Origin: Polymorphobacter_B sp038225475
Lineage (GTDB): Bacteria; Pseudomonadota; Alphaproteobacteria; Sphingomonadales; Sphingomonadaceae
Assembly (NCBI GenBank): GCA_038225475.1
Contig: JBBRRA010000012.1
Location: 1 to 61,404 of the forward strand
Direction: 5' to 3'
DNA: 61,404 nucleotides
This document shows, piece after piece, positions 1 to 7,222 of this stretch; the stretch's first letter is position 1; each line of letters opens with the position of its first letter. The position numbers were made by a program, and so were the translations under genes. A model generated the notes under the pieces. It saw only the letters and a program-made list of their open reading frames with translations. It did not search any database and was not told the DNA's origin.

Positions 1-2
1 CC

Positions 3-530
3 CTAGTGATCGTTGGCGAGCCTCGCGGCAGGCGCGGCCGCAAAGTCGACCTCCGGGACCGACGCTGCCAGCCGTCCGGCGAGCATGGCGACGCTGCGCG
101 CCTCGCGGTTGCGGATGCGCAGCGTGGTGTAGCCTGCCGCGTTGGTACGCGCGTCGCGCGGTCCGTCGCGTTCCGCGCGATGCGTCGCATCGTCGAGTTC
201 GACGAGCAGATGGACAAAGCCGTCATCGTCGAACAGCACGAAATCGACGATCTTTCGGTCGAACCCGTTGCGCGTTGCAGTGCGCGCCGACTGGTCCGCG
301 CCGACCGTTTGCAGCAGCGCCCCCATCGCCACCTGCGGCGCAACGTGCAACGGCACGGCAGCGTGACGAAGCACGTGCCAGAATATCTGTTCGTTGGGCG
401 TCATCAGCGGCTTACGAACGATTTGCGCCCCGCCGCGGCCGCGTGGCGAGCGCTTCGCACCGTCGAGAAATGCGTTGGCAACCGCCAGCACGATGACGGC
501 AACAATCACCAGTCCGATTATCGATCCCAT
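3..530 (-). CDS. DUF2726 domain protein, membrane-anchored
   Basis: 175 residues from the ATG at 530. The reading frame stays open further upstream, but MGSIIGLVIVAVIVLAVAN is a clean N-terminal membrane helix and makes the better start. The remaining part resembles DUF2726, a PD-(D/E)XK nuclease-like fold: a conserved KIVDFVLFDDDG stretch is followed by LLVELDD, which supplies the acidic residues expected at such a site. The biochemical role of the family is not established. The gene is transcribed away from argC and ends almost at the window edge. Confidence 0.75.
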   Translation of the reverse strand: MGSIIGLVIVAVIVLAVANAFLDGAKRSPRGRGGAQIVRKPLMTPNEQIFWHVLRHAAVPLHVAPQVAMGALLQTVGADQSARTATRNGFDRKIVDFVLFDDDGFVHLLVELDDATHRAERDGPRDARTNAAGYTTLRIRNREARSVAMLAGRLAASVPEVDFAAAPAARLANDH

Positions 531-618
531 GCGCGCGCTCCCCTGCCCGCAGGCCGCATAGCAGCAAGGTATTACGCGTTTCTTGAACGGCGACGCCGCA
601 TCGACTAGGCCGTGGAGG

Positions 619-1653
619 ATGACCAGCCCCGTCCGCATCGCCGTCCTTGGGGCGTCCGGCTATACCGGCGCGGACCTTGTCCGGCTGGCGCTGACGCATC
701 CGAATATCGAGATTGCGGCGTTGTCGGCGAACGCCAAGGCGGGGCAGACGATGGCGAGCGTGTGGCCGCATTTCGCCTATCTGCCGCTGCCGGTCCTGAC
801 GCGGGCCGACGCGATCGACTGGAGCGGCATCGACGTCGTGTTCGGGTGCCTGCCGCATGCGGCATCGGCGGCGCTGCTGTCCGAAGTGATCGGACCGCGG
901 ATCATCGACCTGTCGGCCGATTTCCGGCTGCGCGACGCCGCGACCTATGCCGAATGGTATGACGGCGCGCACCCGGCCCCGGCGCTGCTGGACCATGCGG
1001 TGTACGGGCTGACCGAATTTGCGCGCGCCGCGCTGCCGACGGCGCGGATCGTCGCCTGCCCCGGCTGTTATCCGACAGCGGTGCTGCTCGGCCTGCTGCC
1101 GCTGATCGAGGCGCGCGCCATCGCGGCCGAGCGCATCACGATCAACGCGCTGTCGGGGGTTTCGGGGGCTGGACGCTCGCTCAAGGAAGCCAATCTGTTC
1201 ACCGAAGTCGCCGAGGCGGTGCACCCCTATGCGGTCGGTCGCCACCGCCACATGCCCGAGATCGAGCAGGAACTGTCGATACGCGCCGGTCAGGCCGTTA
1301 CGGTTAGTTTTACACCGCATCTTGTACCGATGAACCGCGGCGAGCTGGTGACGATGGTGGTCGAGACCGGAGCCGCCGTCGCCGAGCTGCGCGCTATTCT
1401 CGAACATCGCTATGCCGCCGAGCCGTTCGTGCATGTGCTGCCGCCGGGCGTTGCACCGGCAACCCGCATGGTTCGCGGGTCGAACCATGCCGTTGTCAAT
1501 GTGTTTGCCGACCGCATACCCGGACGCGCGATCGTCATCGCAGCGATCGACAATCTGGTGAAGGGGTCGAGCGGCCAGGCGATCCAGAATATGAACGCCA
1601 TGCTCGGCCTGCCCGAAACGACCGGGCTGCAGGCCGCTGCGCTGTTCCCGTGA
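619..1653 (+). CDS. argC: N-acetyl-gamma-glutamyl-phosphate reductase
   Basis: 344 residues from ATG 619; an upstream in-frame ATG at 583 would add a 12-residue tail without family resemblance. It catalyses the NADPH-dependent reduction of N-acetylglutamyl phosphate to the semialdehyde in cytoplasmic arginine biosynthesis. The nucleotide-binding loop GASGYTG lies at residues 11-17, the catalytic cysteine at about 150 in ACPGCYPTA, and the GRHRHMPEIEQE segment carries the catalytic-region histidines. The length fits the long ArgC class. The stop overlaps the GTG start of the following acetyltransferase, so the two are probably cotranscribed. No other arg gene is present in the window. Confidence 0.95.
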   Translation: MTSPVRIAVLGASGYTGADLVRLALTHPNIEIAALSANAKAGQTMASVWPHFAYLPLPVLTRADAIDWSGIDVVFGCLPHAASAALLSEVIGPRIIDLSADFRLRDAATYAEWYDGAHPAPALLDHAVYGLTEFARAALPTARIVACPGCYPTAVLLGLLPLIEARAIAAERITINALSGVSGAGRSLKEANLFTEVAEAVHPYAVGRHRHMPEIEQELSIRAGQAVTVSFTPHLVPMNRGELVTMVVETGAAVAELRAILEHRYAAEPFVHVLPPGVAPATRMVRGSNHAVVNVFADRIPGRAIVIAAIDNLVKGSSGQAIQNMNAMLGLPETTGLQAAALFP

Positions 1654-2180
1654 TCGCCACCGAGCGCCTGCTGCTCGACCGCTGGCGCGACGCTTATCGC
1701 GCGCCCGCCGCCGCTATGAACGCCGATCCCGACGTGATGCGCTGGTTCGCCGCGACGATGTCGCGCGCCGACACCGATGCGCAGATCGACCGGCAGATCG
1801 CCGCATTCGACCTGCGCGGCTATTGCTTCTGGCCAGTTATCCGCCGCGCCGATGCGATGTTCCTGGGGCTGGCCGGGTTGAAGGACGGCGCGCCCGATAC
1901 GCCGGTGGCGGGCGGGGTCGAGATCGGCTGGCGCTTTGCCGCGCACGCGTGGGGGCATGGCTATGCGACCGAAGCGGCCCAGGCGGCGATGGCGCACGGC
2001 TTCACCGATCCGGCGGTCGAGCGCATCGGCGCGATCACTGCGGCGGGCAACCGGGCATCGGCGGCGGTAATGGAACGACTTGGCATGAGGCGCGATTTCG
2101 GCGCCGATTTCGATCACCTGCTGGTTCCCGCCGGGCATCCCGCATGCCGCCACATCACCTATTTCAGGACCCGGACATGA
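1650..2180 (+). CDS. GNAT family N-acetyltransferase (RimJ/RimL-like)
   Basis: 176 residues with a GTG start overlapping the argC stop (GTGA). The protein begins with the TERLLLDRW pattern typical of RimJ/RimL-type acetyltransferases and carries the acetyl-CoA pyrophosphate-binding segment AHAWGHGYATEA, followed by the conserved NRASAAVMERLGM motif. These enzymes transfer acetyl from acetyl-CoA to an amine, often a protein N-terminus or small molecule. The acceptor cannot be predicted. It sits between argC and a carbonic-anhydrase-like gene with overlaps on both sides, which suggests one transcript. Confidence 0.85.
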   Translation: MIATERLLLDRWRDAYRAPAAAMNADPDVMRWFAATMSRADTDAQIDRQIAAFDLRGYCFWPVIRRADAMFLGLAGLKDGAPDTPVAGGVEIGWRFAAHAWGHGYATEAAQAAMAHGFTDPAVERIGAITAAGNRASAAVMERLGMRRDFGADFDHLLVPAGHPACRHITYFRTRT

Positions 2181-2704
2181 GCAATATCTGCAGCTTCATG
2201 GGGATCGTTCCCGACATCGCAGCCGACGCCTATATTGCGCCCGGCGCGCAGGTGATCGGCCGGGTGACGATCGGCGCGCAGGCCAGCGTCTGGTATAATT
2301 GCGTGCTGCGCGGCGACGTCGCATCGATCACCGTCGGGGCGCGATCGAATATCCAGGATGGCTCGGTCGTGCATGTCACGCGCGCGGCGGATGCCACCGT
2401 CATCGGCAATGATTGTCTGATCGGGCACCTTGCGATCATCCACGGCTGCGTGCTCCATGATCACGCCTTTGTCGGGCTCGGCGCGATCGTGATGGACGGC
2501 TGCGTTATCGAGACCGACGCCATGCTCGCCGCCGGAGCATTGCTGACACCGGGCAAGCGGATCCCGGCGGGGCAGCTTTGGGCCGGGCGCCCGGCGGTGT
2601 ACGTCCGCGACCTGACCGCCGCCGACATTGCCCGAAACCGCGCCGGCGCAGCGGGTTATGTCGAGCTCGCAAAGTACCATAACGGACAATTTGACTTGAC
2701 TTAG
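2177..2704 (+). CDS. Gamma carbonic anhydrase family protein
   Basis: 175 residues starting at the ATGA overlap with the acetyltransferase. It has the left-handed beta-helix hexapeptide pattern (IGRVTIGAQASVWYNCVLRGD) and the metal-ligand histidine segments VVHVTR, HLAIIHG and HDHAFVG in the expected order. The family contains zinc or iron carbonic anhydrases and several inactive or acyltransferase-like relatives, so activity is likely but not certain. The last codons overlap a TTGACTTGACTT sequence that could act as the -35 region for the lysis genes downstream. Confidence 0.9.
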   Translation: MSNICSFMGIVPDIAADAYIAPGAQVIGRVTIGAQASVWYNCVLRGDVASITVGARSNIQDGSVVHVTRAADATVIGNDCLIGHLAIIHGCVLHDHAFVGLGAIVMDGCVIETDAMLAAGALLTPGKRIPAGQLWAGRPAVYVRDLTAADIARNRAGAAGYVELAKYHNGQFDLT

Positions 2705-2752
2705 TTGCGTATCCGGTACATTAGATCGCCTTCGGAATAACCGGAGGCGCTT

Positions 2753-3229
2753 ATGACCGTTGTTGCCAACTGCCCTGCCGCGGTGTCGCCGCGCGGCGTC
2801 GCGCTCCTGCAGCGCTTCGAAGGCTGCCGGCTGCGCGCCTATCGCCCGACCGCAGACGACGTGCCGACGATCGGCTGGGGATCGACGCGGCACGCCGATG
2901 GCGCGCCGGTCGCGCTGGGCGACCGTTGTACGCAGGCCGAAGCGGACACGCTGCTGGCAACGACGCTGTCGGCGCTGGCGCACCGCATCGCCACCCGGTT
3001 GCACGCTGCGCCGACGCAGCAGCCGCAATTCGATGCGATTGCATGTCTGGCCTATAATATTGGTTTCGACGCGCTGAGCGGTTCATCGCTGCTGGCGCAC
3101 CACCTTGCGGGTGACTTTGCCGCTGCCGCCGATGGCTTTGCGCGGTGGCGGTTTGCGCGCGGCCGCGAGCTGCCCGGGTTGGTCGCGCGCCGCGCCGCCG
3201 AAGCCGCGCTGTACCGGATGGCGGCATGA
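2753..3229 (+). CDS. Phage-type lysozyme (endolysin, GH24)
   Basis: 158 residues; the GGAGG at 2742-2746 sets the start. RFEGCRLRAY places the catalytic glutamate at residue 23 and PTIGWGST at about 38-45 completes the GH24 active-site pattern; AYNIGFDALSGSSLL is also typical of phage lysozymes. The enzyme cleaves the N-acetylmuramic acid-N-acetylglucosamine bond of peptidoglycan. No signal peptide or anchor is evident, so it should need a holin. It overlaps the next gene by ATGA and is the first gene of a four-gene lysis module that is not surrounded by other phage genes. Confidence 0.9.
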   Translation: MTVVANCPAAVSPRGVALLQRFEGCRLRAYRPTADDVPTIGWGSTRHADGAPVALGDRCTQAEADTLLATTLSALAHRIATRLHAAPTQQPQFDAIACLAYNIGFDALSGSSLLAHHLAGDFAAAADGFARWRFARGRELPGLVARRAAEAALYRMAA

Positions 3230-3444
3230 CCGTGCTGGCAACATTGTGGGCCCGGCTGCGCGCCGCGCCCGTTCGCCGCCGCGCAGTCGAGGCGCTCGCC
3301 GAACAATCGACCTATACCGGGCTGCAGGGCGCGGCGCTGTTCGTGGGCTTAAGCGAAAGCCGGTTCGCGGCGATTGCGGGCGTCCTCGTCTTCGCCTTCG
3401 GGCTGGTCAAGATCGTCATGCCCGACACGGACGAGCCGCGATGA
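3226..3444 (+). CDS. Holin-like small membrane protein
   Basis: 72 residues starting in the ATGA overlap with the endolysin. There is a basic amphipathic N-terminus, a moderately hydrophobic middle (GLQGAALFVGL) and one clear membrane helix near residues 47-66, ending in a short acidic tail. The sequence alone does not identify a known holin family. The call rests on size, membrane helix and position between endolysin and spanin genes. It could also be a phage protein of unknown function. Confidence 0.6.
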   Translation: MTVLATLWARLRAAPVRRRAVEALAEQSTYTGLQGAALFVGLSESRFAAIAGVLVFAFGLVKIVMPDTDEPR

Positions 3445-3821
3445 TCGCGCTGCTGCTTGGCGGTGGCTGGCGCTACGTGATCGGCGCGGGGCTGGTGATC
3501 GGCGGCTATGCGTGGCTGACGACCGCCGCCTATCAGCGCGGCGTTCAACATGAACGCGCCGGGTGGGACGCCCGCGCGCGCGTCGCTGCCGCCGCTACAC
3601 TGGCGACTGCGGTGCAACGCCAGTCGCATGCCGCCGCCGCTGCCACCGCGCATGCCGCGCGTGCCACCGACTATGCGCGCCGCGAAGCCCCGATCACACA
3701 GGAGGTCATCCATTATGTCGCCACGCCCAGCGCTGCTGTCGATTGTCCTGACCTGCGCGGGGTGCGCATCGGCGCGGCTGCCATCGCCGCCGCCAATGTC
3801 GCTACCGCCGCCCCCCGCTGA
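3441..3821 (+). CDS. Rz-like inner-membrane spanin subunit
   Basis: 126 residues, start in an ATGA overlap with the holin-like gene. One N-terminal membrane helix (about residues 9-27) is followed by a long alanine- and arginine-rich helical stretch (about 35-85) that would form the periplasmic coiled coil. This is the architecture of i-spanins such as lambda Rz, which link the inner membrane to an outer-membrane partner and fuse the membranes at the last step of lysis. A second gene with Rz1 features begins inside it in the +1 frame, which strongly supports the call even though primary sequence conservation in this family is poor. Confidence 0.7.
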   Translation: MIALLLGGGWRYVIGAGLVIGGYAWLTTAAYQRGVQHERAGWDARARVAAAATLATAVQRQSHAAAAATAHAARATDYARREAPITQEVIHYVATPSAAVDCPDLRGVRIGAAAIAAANVATAAPR

Positions 3822-3960
3822 GGCAACGATCGCGTGCGGCCCGCTGCCGCCGATGTTCACCACCGCCGGGCAAGCGGTCGCGTGGGTCGACCGCGTCGCC
3901 ACGCTGTTCGTGCAATGCGATGCGCGGCGGCGGCTGGCAATTGAAGCTTGGCCGCGGTGA
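3715..3960 (+). CDS. Rz1-like outer-membrane spanin lipoprotein (nested start)
   Basis: 81 residues. The start lies inside the Rz-like gene in the +1 frame, preceded by GGAGG at 3701-3705 with 9-base spacing; the two genes overlap by 107 bases. The N-terminus is a short lipoprotein signal with cysteines at 14 and 17 (AGC17 is the better lipobox), followed at once by a proline-rich segment (PSPPPMSLPPPP). This combination is the hallmark of o-spanins. The downstream part contains further cysteines and has no recognised domain. Confidence 0.7.
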   Translation: MSPRPALLSIVLTCAGCASARLPSPPPMSLPPPPAEATIACGPLPPMFTTAGQAVAWVDRVATLFVQCDARRRLAIEAWPR

Positions 3961-3975
3961 ATAATTAACATCTTG

Positions 3976-4058
3976 GACTCAAGATTGAGTCGAAGTGTCG
4001 ATTATTCTTACACTTTTGTTCTAATTTACGTTTGCTTAGCCCTAACTCCCGCGTAAAT
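3976..4058 (+). promoter_or_regulatory. Cluster of inverted repeats upstream of a sigma-54 promoter
   Basis: Three perfect dyads lie in the AT-rich gap before the PEP-CTERM gene: GACTCAA/TTGAGTC at 3976-3991 with a 2-base spacer, AAGTGT/ACACTT at 3993-4015 with 11 bases between, and ATTTACG/CGTAAAT at 4024-4058 with 21 bases between. Sites 20-100 bases upstream of a sigma-54 promoter are where enhancer-binding activators normally act. PrsR, encoded nearby, is the obvious candidate; which dyad it would use is inference. Confidence 0.5.
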
Positions 4059-4074
4059 GCGCGATTGCTGTTGT

Positions 4075-4090
4075 TGGCACAGTTGATGCT
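4075..4090 (+). promoter_or_regulatory. Sigma-54 (-24/-12) promoter of the PEP-CTERM gene
   Basis: TGGCAC-AGTTG-ATGCT matches the sigma-54 consensus TGGCAC-N5-TTGCW at all but one position, with exact GG-N10-GC spacing. The predicted transcript would begin near 4101, leaving about 30 bases of leader that include the ribosome-binding site AAGGGA at 4118-4123. Confidence 0.7.
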
Positions 4091-4130
4091 TCGCATCGAG
4101 CGGGGGGTAGCAACAGCAAGGGAATTATTA

Positions 4131-4985
4131 ATGCGTATTTCCAGCTCGGCTTCAAAGTCATCGCTCATGTTTCTCGCAGTCGTTACGGTAGCGTTACCAG
4201 TAACGCGGGCTGCGGCGGTCACGACAGTAAGTAGTTCCGCCTATGGAGTTTCCGCTAACCTGACATTGCTTGGCTTTGTCACTGCATCGGTCGGCCCCAT
4301 CGCCTCGATCGGCGGTATCTCGCCGCCCGATTACACGCTCACCACCACCGTCTTGTCGTTGAACCAGAATCTTGCGCTCGGCGTTCAGGGTGTCACGACG
4401 ATCGGCCAGGCGATCGGCACCGGGGTCGAGACGTCGACGGCGAGTGCTGCGCTACCGCTTGGGCAGGGGTCGTCGACAGTCAACAACCTCGCGACCGCGC
4501 TGACCACCAAGCTCGCGGTCGCTCCGGCGATCACCATCCTCGGGCTCGGGGCGGGGACCGTCACCTCGACATCGTCGATCAACGGCACCGGCGTGCTGAC
4601 CGCGACCGGCTCGTCGACCATCACCGGGTTGACGGTCAACGGGCTGGCGCTCGGCGTTACCACGATCGACGGCAGCGCCTTCGTCAATCCCGCGCCGAAC
4701 ACCATCCTGCTCAGCGTCCTCGGGCTCAAGATCATCCTCAACGAACAATTGCTTAGCGGCAACGGCACCACGCAGCTCGGCCTGACGACCAATGCCATCC
4801 ATGCCACCTTTACCAACTTTCTGGTCGGTGGCGGACTGTTGTCGGGTGACCTGATCGTCGGCCAGTCGACGGCGGCGATCTCGGTCGACGCGGTTCCCGA
4901 ACCCGCCAGCTGGGCGATGATGATCGCAGGCTTCGCGATGATCGGCGCCGCCAACCGCAATCGCCGCCGCGCGCTGGTGGCCTGA
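4131..4985 (+). CDS. PEP-CTERM sorted surface protein, choice-of-anchor P-like
   Basis: 284 residues from ATG 4131, chosen because AAGGGA sits 7 bases upstream and because a signal peptide (about residues 1-29) follows. Upstream in-frame starts would put the sigma-54 promoter inside the gene. The mature part is rich in Thr, Ser, Gly and Val and resembles the choice-of-anchor P group, ending with a NAIH...GDLIVGQS segment. The C-terminal 30 residues are a PEP-CTERM signal: VPEPASWAMMIAGFAMIG followed by an Arg-rich tail, the target of exosortase. Exosortase itself is not in the window. Expression is likely PrsR-controlled. Confidence 0.85.
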   Translation: MRISSSASKSSLMFLAVVTVALPVTRAAAVTTVSSSAYGVSANLTLLGFVTASVGPIASIGGISPPDYTLTTTVLSLNQNLALGVQGVTTIGQAIGTGVETSTASAALPLGQGSSTVNNLATALTTKLAVAPAITILGLGAGTVTSTSSINGTGVLTATGSSTITGLTVNGLALGVTTIDGSAFVNPAPNTILLSVLGLKIILNEQLLSGNGTTQLGLTTNAIHATFTNFLVGGGLLSGDLIVGQSTAAISVDAVPEPASWAMMIAGFAMIGAANRNRRRALVA

Positions 4986-4997
4986 ACCACGATCTCC

Positions 4998-5028
4998 GGC
5001 TGGAGCGGTGATTATCGCCGCTCCGGCC
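4998..5028. terminator. Hairpin between the PEP-CTERM gene and tRNA-Pro
   Basis: GGCTGGAGCGG (4998-5008) pairs with CCGCTCCGGCC (5018-5028) with one G-U pair and a 9-base loop. It lies 13 bases after the PEP-CTERM stop and also downstream of the convergent tRNA-Pro, so it may end both transcripts. There is no clear T-tract. Confidence 0.5.
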
Positions 5029-5050
5029 GATACAGGTTATTTGGGGAAGC

Positions 5051-5127
5051 TGGTCGGAGCGACAGGATTCGAACCTGCGACCCTTAGACCCCCAGTCTAA
5101 TGCGCTACCAGGCTGCGCCACGCTCCG
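5051..5127 (-). tRNA. tRNA-Pro (GGG)
   Basis: 77 bases on the minus strand with encoded CCA. The acceptor arms are CGGAGCG/CGCTCCG. The anticodon stem TTAGA/TCTAA encloses the loop CTGGGGG, giving anticodon GGG, and the T-loop reads GGTTCGAATCC. All arms pair normally. Confidence 0.95.
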
Positions 5128-5230
5128 ACCGAGCGCGTGGCATAAGGCGCGGCGGCGCTGGATGCAAGGCAGTGTTGACTCGTCGCGTTATGGCTGCTGT
5201 ATTATTCGAACAGCACAGTCCGGGTGACGC

Positions 5231-5836
5231 ATGACGACAATTCAAATCGCTTACTGGTTGTGGGTCGGTTTCGCCATCAGCTGGAACATCGCCAGCCTTT
5301 GGACCGCAAAGGCGCGGTCGCGCGGCGGCATCGGGCTCAGCCTTGCTTATTTCGGCGGCTATGTCGCTGGCTTCGGGCTGTTATTCACCCAGCATCTGCC
5401 CGGCGGCATGCGCTTTGGCTTCGCGGGCGTCGTACCGCCGGGCTGGCTGATTCCAGCATGGCAGACCACAATGTCGACCGGCTGGATCCTGCTGCTTGCC
5501 GAGGGCGCGGCGTTCGGCTTTGCGTGGTGGGCGCGGCTGCATCTGGGCACGCTATGGTCGGGGATGCTGACGCTGCGCGACGGGCACCGCGTTGTCGATA
5601 GCGGGCCATACCGGCTGGTCCGTCATCCGATCTATACCGGCTTCATCGGCGCAAGCTGGGCGCTGGCGCTGCTGGTCGCCACGCCTGCTGCGTTGATCGG
5701 CGCAGCAATTCTGACGGTCGTAATGACGACCAAGGCGCGCGCCGAGGAGCGCCTGCTCCGCCGCGAACTGGGCATCGCGGCATATGACGATTATGCGCGG
5801 CGAACCCCGATGCTGATACCGTTTGCGCCGCGTTAA
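5231..5836 (+). CDS. Isoprenylcysteine carboxyl methyltransferase-like membrane protein
   Basis: 201 residues with about five membrane helices. The C-terminal half carries the motif of the ICMT/PEMT superfamily: VVDSGPYRLVRHPIYTGF, followed by AEERLLRRELG and YDDYARRTPMLIP. These proteins use S-adenosylmethionine to methylate lipids, thiols or isoprenylcysteine-like carboxylates at the membrane. The bacterial substrate cannot be read from the sequence. The gene stands alone, convergent with prsR. Confidence 0.8.
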   Translation: MTTIQIAYWLWVGFAISWNIASLWTAKARSRGGIGLSLAYFGGYVAGFGLLFTQHLPGGMRFGFAGVVPPGWLIPAWQTTMSTGWILLLAEGAAFGFAWWARLHLGTLWSGMLTLRDGHRVVDSGPYRLVRHPIYTGFIGASWALALLVATPAALIGAAILTVVMTTKARAEERLLRRELGIAAYDDYARRTPMLIPFAPR

Positions 5837-5842
5837 CCGGCC

Positions 5843-7222
5843 CTAACCCTCGATCTCATACTGCTTCATCAGGTCGTATAGCGTCGGGCGGCTGATGCCG
5901 AGCAGCTTGGCGGCGGTCGAGACGTTGCCGTCGGTGCGCGCCAGTGACAGGCGGATCGCCTTGCGGTCGCTTTCCTCGCGCGCGCTTTTGAGGTTGAGCG
6001 CGGCGGCGCCGTCGTCGTTCTGGCCAAGGTCGAGGTCGTCGGCGTCGAGGTGCGTGCCCTCCGCCATGATGACCGCGCGCTTCAAGCGGTTTTCGAGTTC
6101 GCGGACATTGCCCGGCCAATGCCATGCGGTCAGTGCGGCCAGCGCTGCGGGCGTGAATCCCTTGAAGCTGCGTCCCTGTTCGGCGGCGAATTTGGCGAGG
6201 AAATGCTTGGCGAGCAGCGCTGCATCGCCGTGACGTGCCGCGAGGCTGGGGATGCGCACCACGATTTCGGCGAGGCGGTAGTAGAGGTCTTCGCGGAACC
6301 GTTGCGTCGCGATCATCGCCTCCAGATCCTGATGCGTGGCGCAGACGATCCGCACATCGACCGGGATGGCGCGCCGCCCACCAATACGCTCGATGACGCG
6401 CTCCTGCAGGAAACGCAGCAGCTTGACCTGCAGCGGCAGCGGAATGTCGCCGACCTCGTCGAGGAACAGCGTGCCGTTTTGCGCCAGCTCGATCTTGCCT
6501 TCGGTGGTCTTGACCGCGCCGGTATAGGCGCCCTTTTCATAGCCGAAAAGCTCGGCCTCGAGCAGGTTTTCGGGGATCGCGGCGCAGTTGATCGCGACGA
6601 ACGGCTTACCGGCGCGCAGCGAGGCGTTGTGCAGCCCGCGGGCCAGCAATTCCTTGCCGGTGCCGCTCGCGCCCAGCAGCATGATCGACGCGTCCGACGA
6701 CGCAACGCGTTCGATCATCCGCGCCACCTTGAGCATTTCGGGCGCTGCGGTGATGATGCCACCGAGCACGTCCTGCGCGCCGGCAAGGCTGTGCAGGCGG
6801 CGGTTTTCGGCCTCGAGATCATGGACGTGATAGGCGCGGCGGACGATCAGCCCAAGCTCGTCGATCTCGACCGGCTTCGAATAGAAATCGAACGCGCCCG
6901 CAGCAATCGCGCGCACCGCGCTGTCGCGGGCACCATGCCCCGACGCGACGATGATCTTGGTCGCCGGGCGCAGTTTGAGGATGGCATCGAGCGTGGCAAA
7001 GCCCTCGCTGGTGCCATCGGGGTCGGGCGGCAGGCCAAGGTCGAGCGTTACCACCGCCGGGCTGTAGGCCGCGACCGCTTCGAGCGCCGCCTCCCGGTCG
7101 CCCGCGACGATCACGTCATAATCCTCATAGCTCCAGCGCAACTGACGCTGCAGCCCGGCATCGTCTTCGACGACGAGCAATTTGCGCAATTCCGGTTCGG
7201 TGACGGCGGGACTGGCCTTCAT
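5843..7222 (-). CDS. prsR: PEP-CTERM-box response regulator, sigma-54 activator
   Basis: 459 residues. An N-terminal receiver domain has the phospho-acceptor Asp61 in VVTLDLGLP and the conserved lysine in FYSKPVE. A central AAA+ domain has Walker A GASGTGKE and the sigma-54 contact loop as GAYTGA, a variant of GAFTGA. The C-terminus is a Fis-type helix-turn-helix (STAAKLLGISRPTLYDLM). This matches PrsR, the NtrC-like regulator tied to exosortase/PEP-CTERM systems. Its start overlaps the prsK stop (ATGA), so the two are translated together. The PEP-CTERM gene at 4131 with its sigma-54 promoter is a likely target. Confidence 0.92.
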   Translation of the reverse strand: MKASPAVTEPELRKLLVVEDDAGLQRQLRWSYEDYDVIVAGDREAALEAVAAYSPAVVTLDLGLPPDPDGTSEGFATLDAILKLRPATKIIVASGHGARDSAVRAIAAGAFDFYSKPVEIDELGLIVRRAYHVHDLEAENRRLHSLAGAQDVLGGIITAAPEMLKVARMIERVASSDASIMLLGASGTGKELLARGLHNASLRAGKPFVAINCAAIPENLLEAELFGYEKGAYTGAVKTTEGKIELAQNGTLFLDEVGDIPLPLQVKLLRFLQERVIERIGGRRAIPVDVRIVCATHQDLEAMIATQRFREDLYYRLAEIVVRIPSLAARHGDAALLAKHFLAKFAAEQGRSFKGFTPAALAALTAWHWPGNVRELENRLKRAVIMAEGTHLDADDLDLGQNDDGAAALNLKSAREESDRKAIRLSLARTDGNVSTAAKLLGISRPTLYDLMKQYEIEG

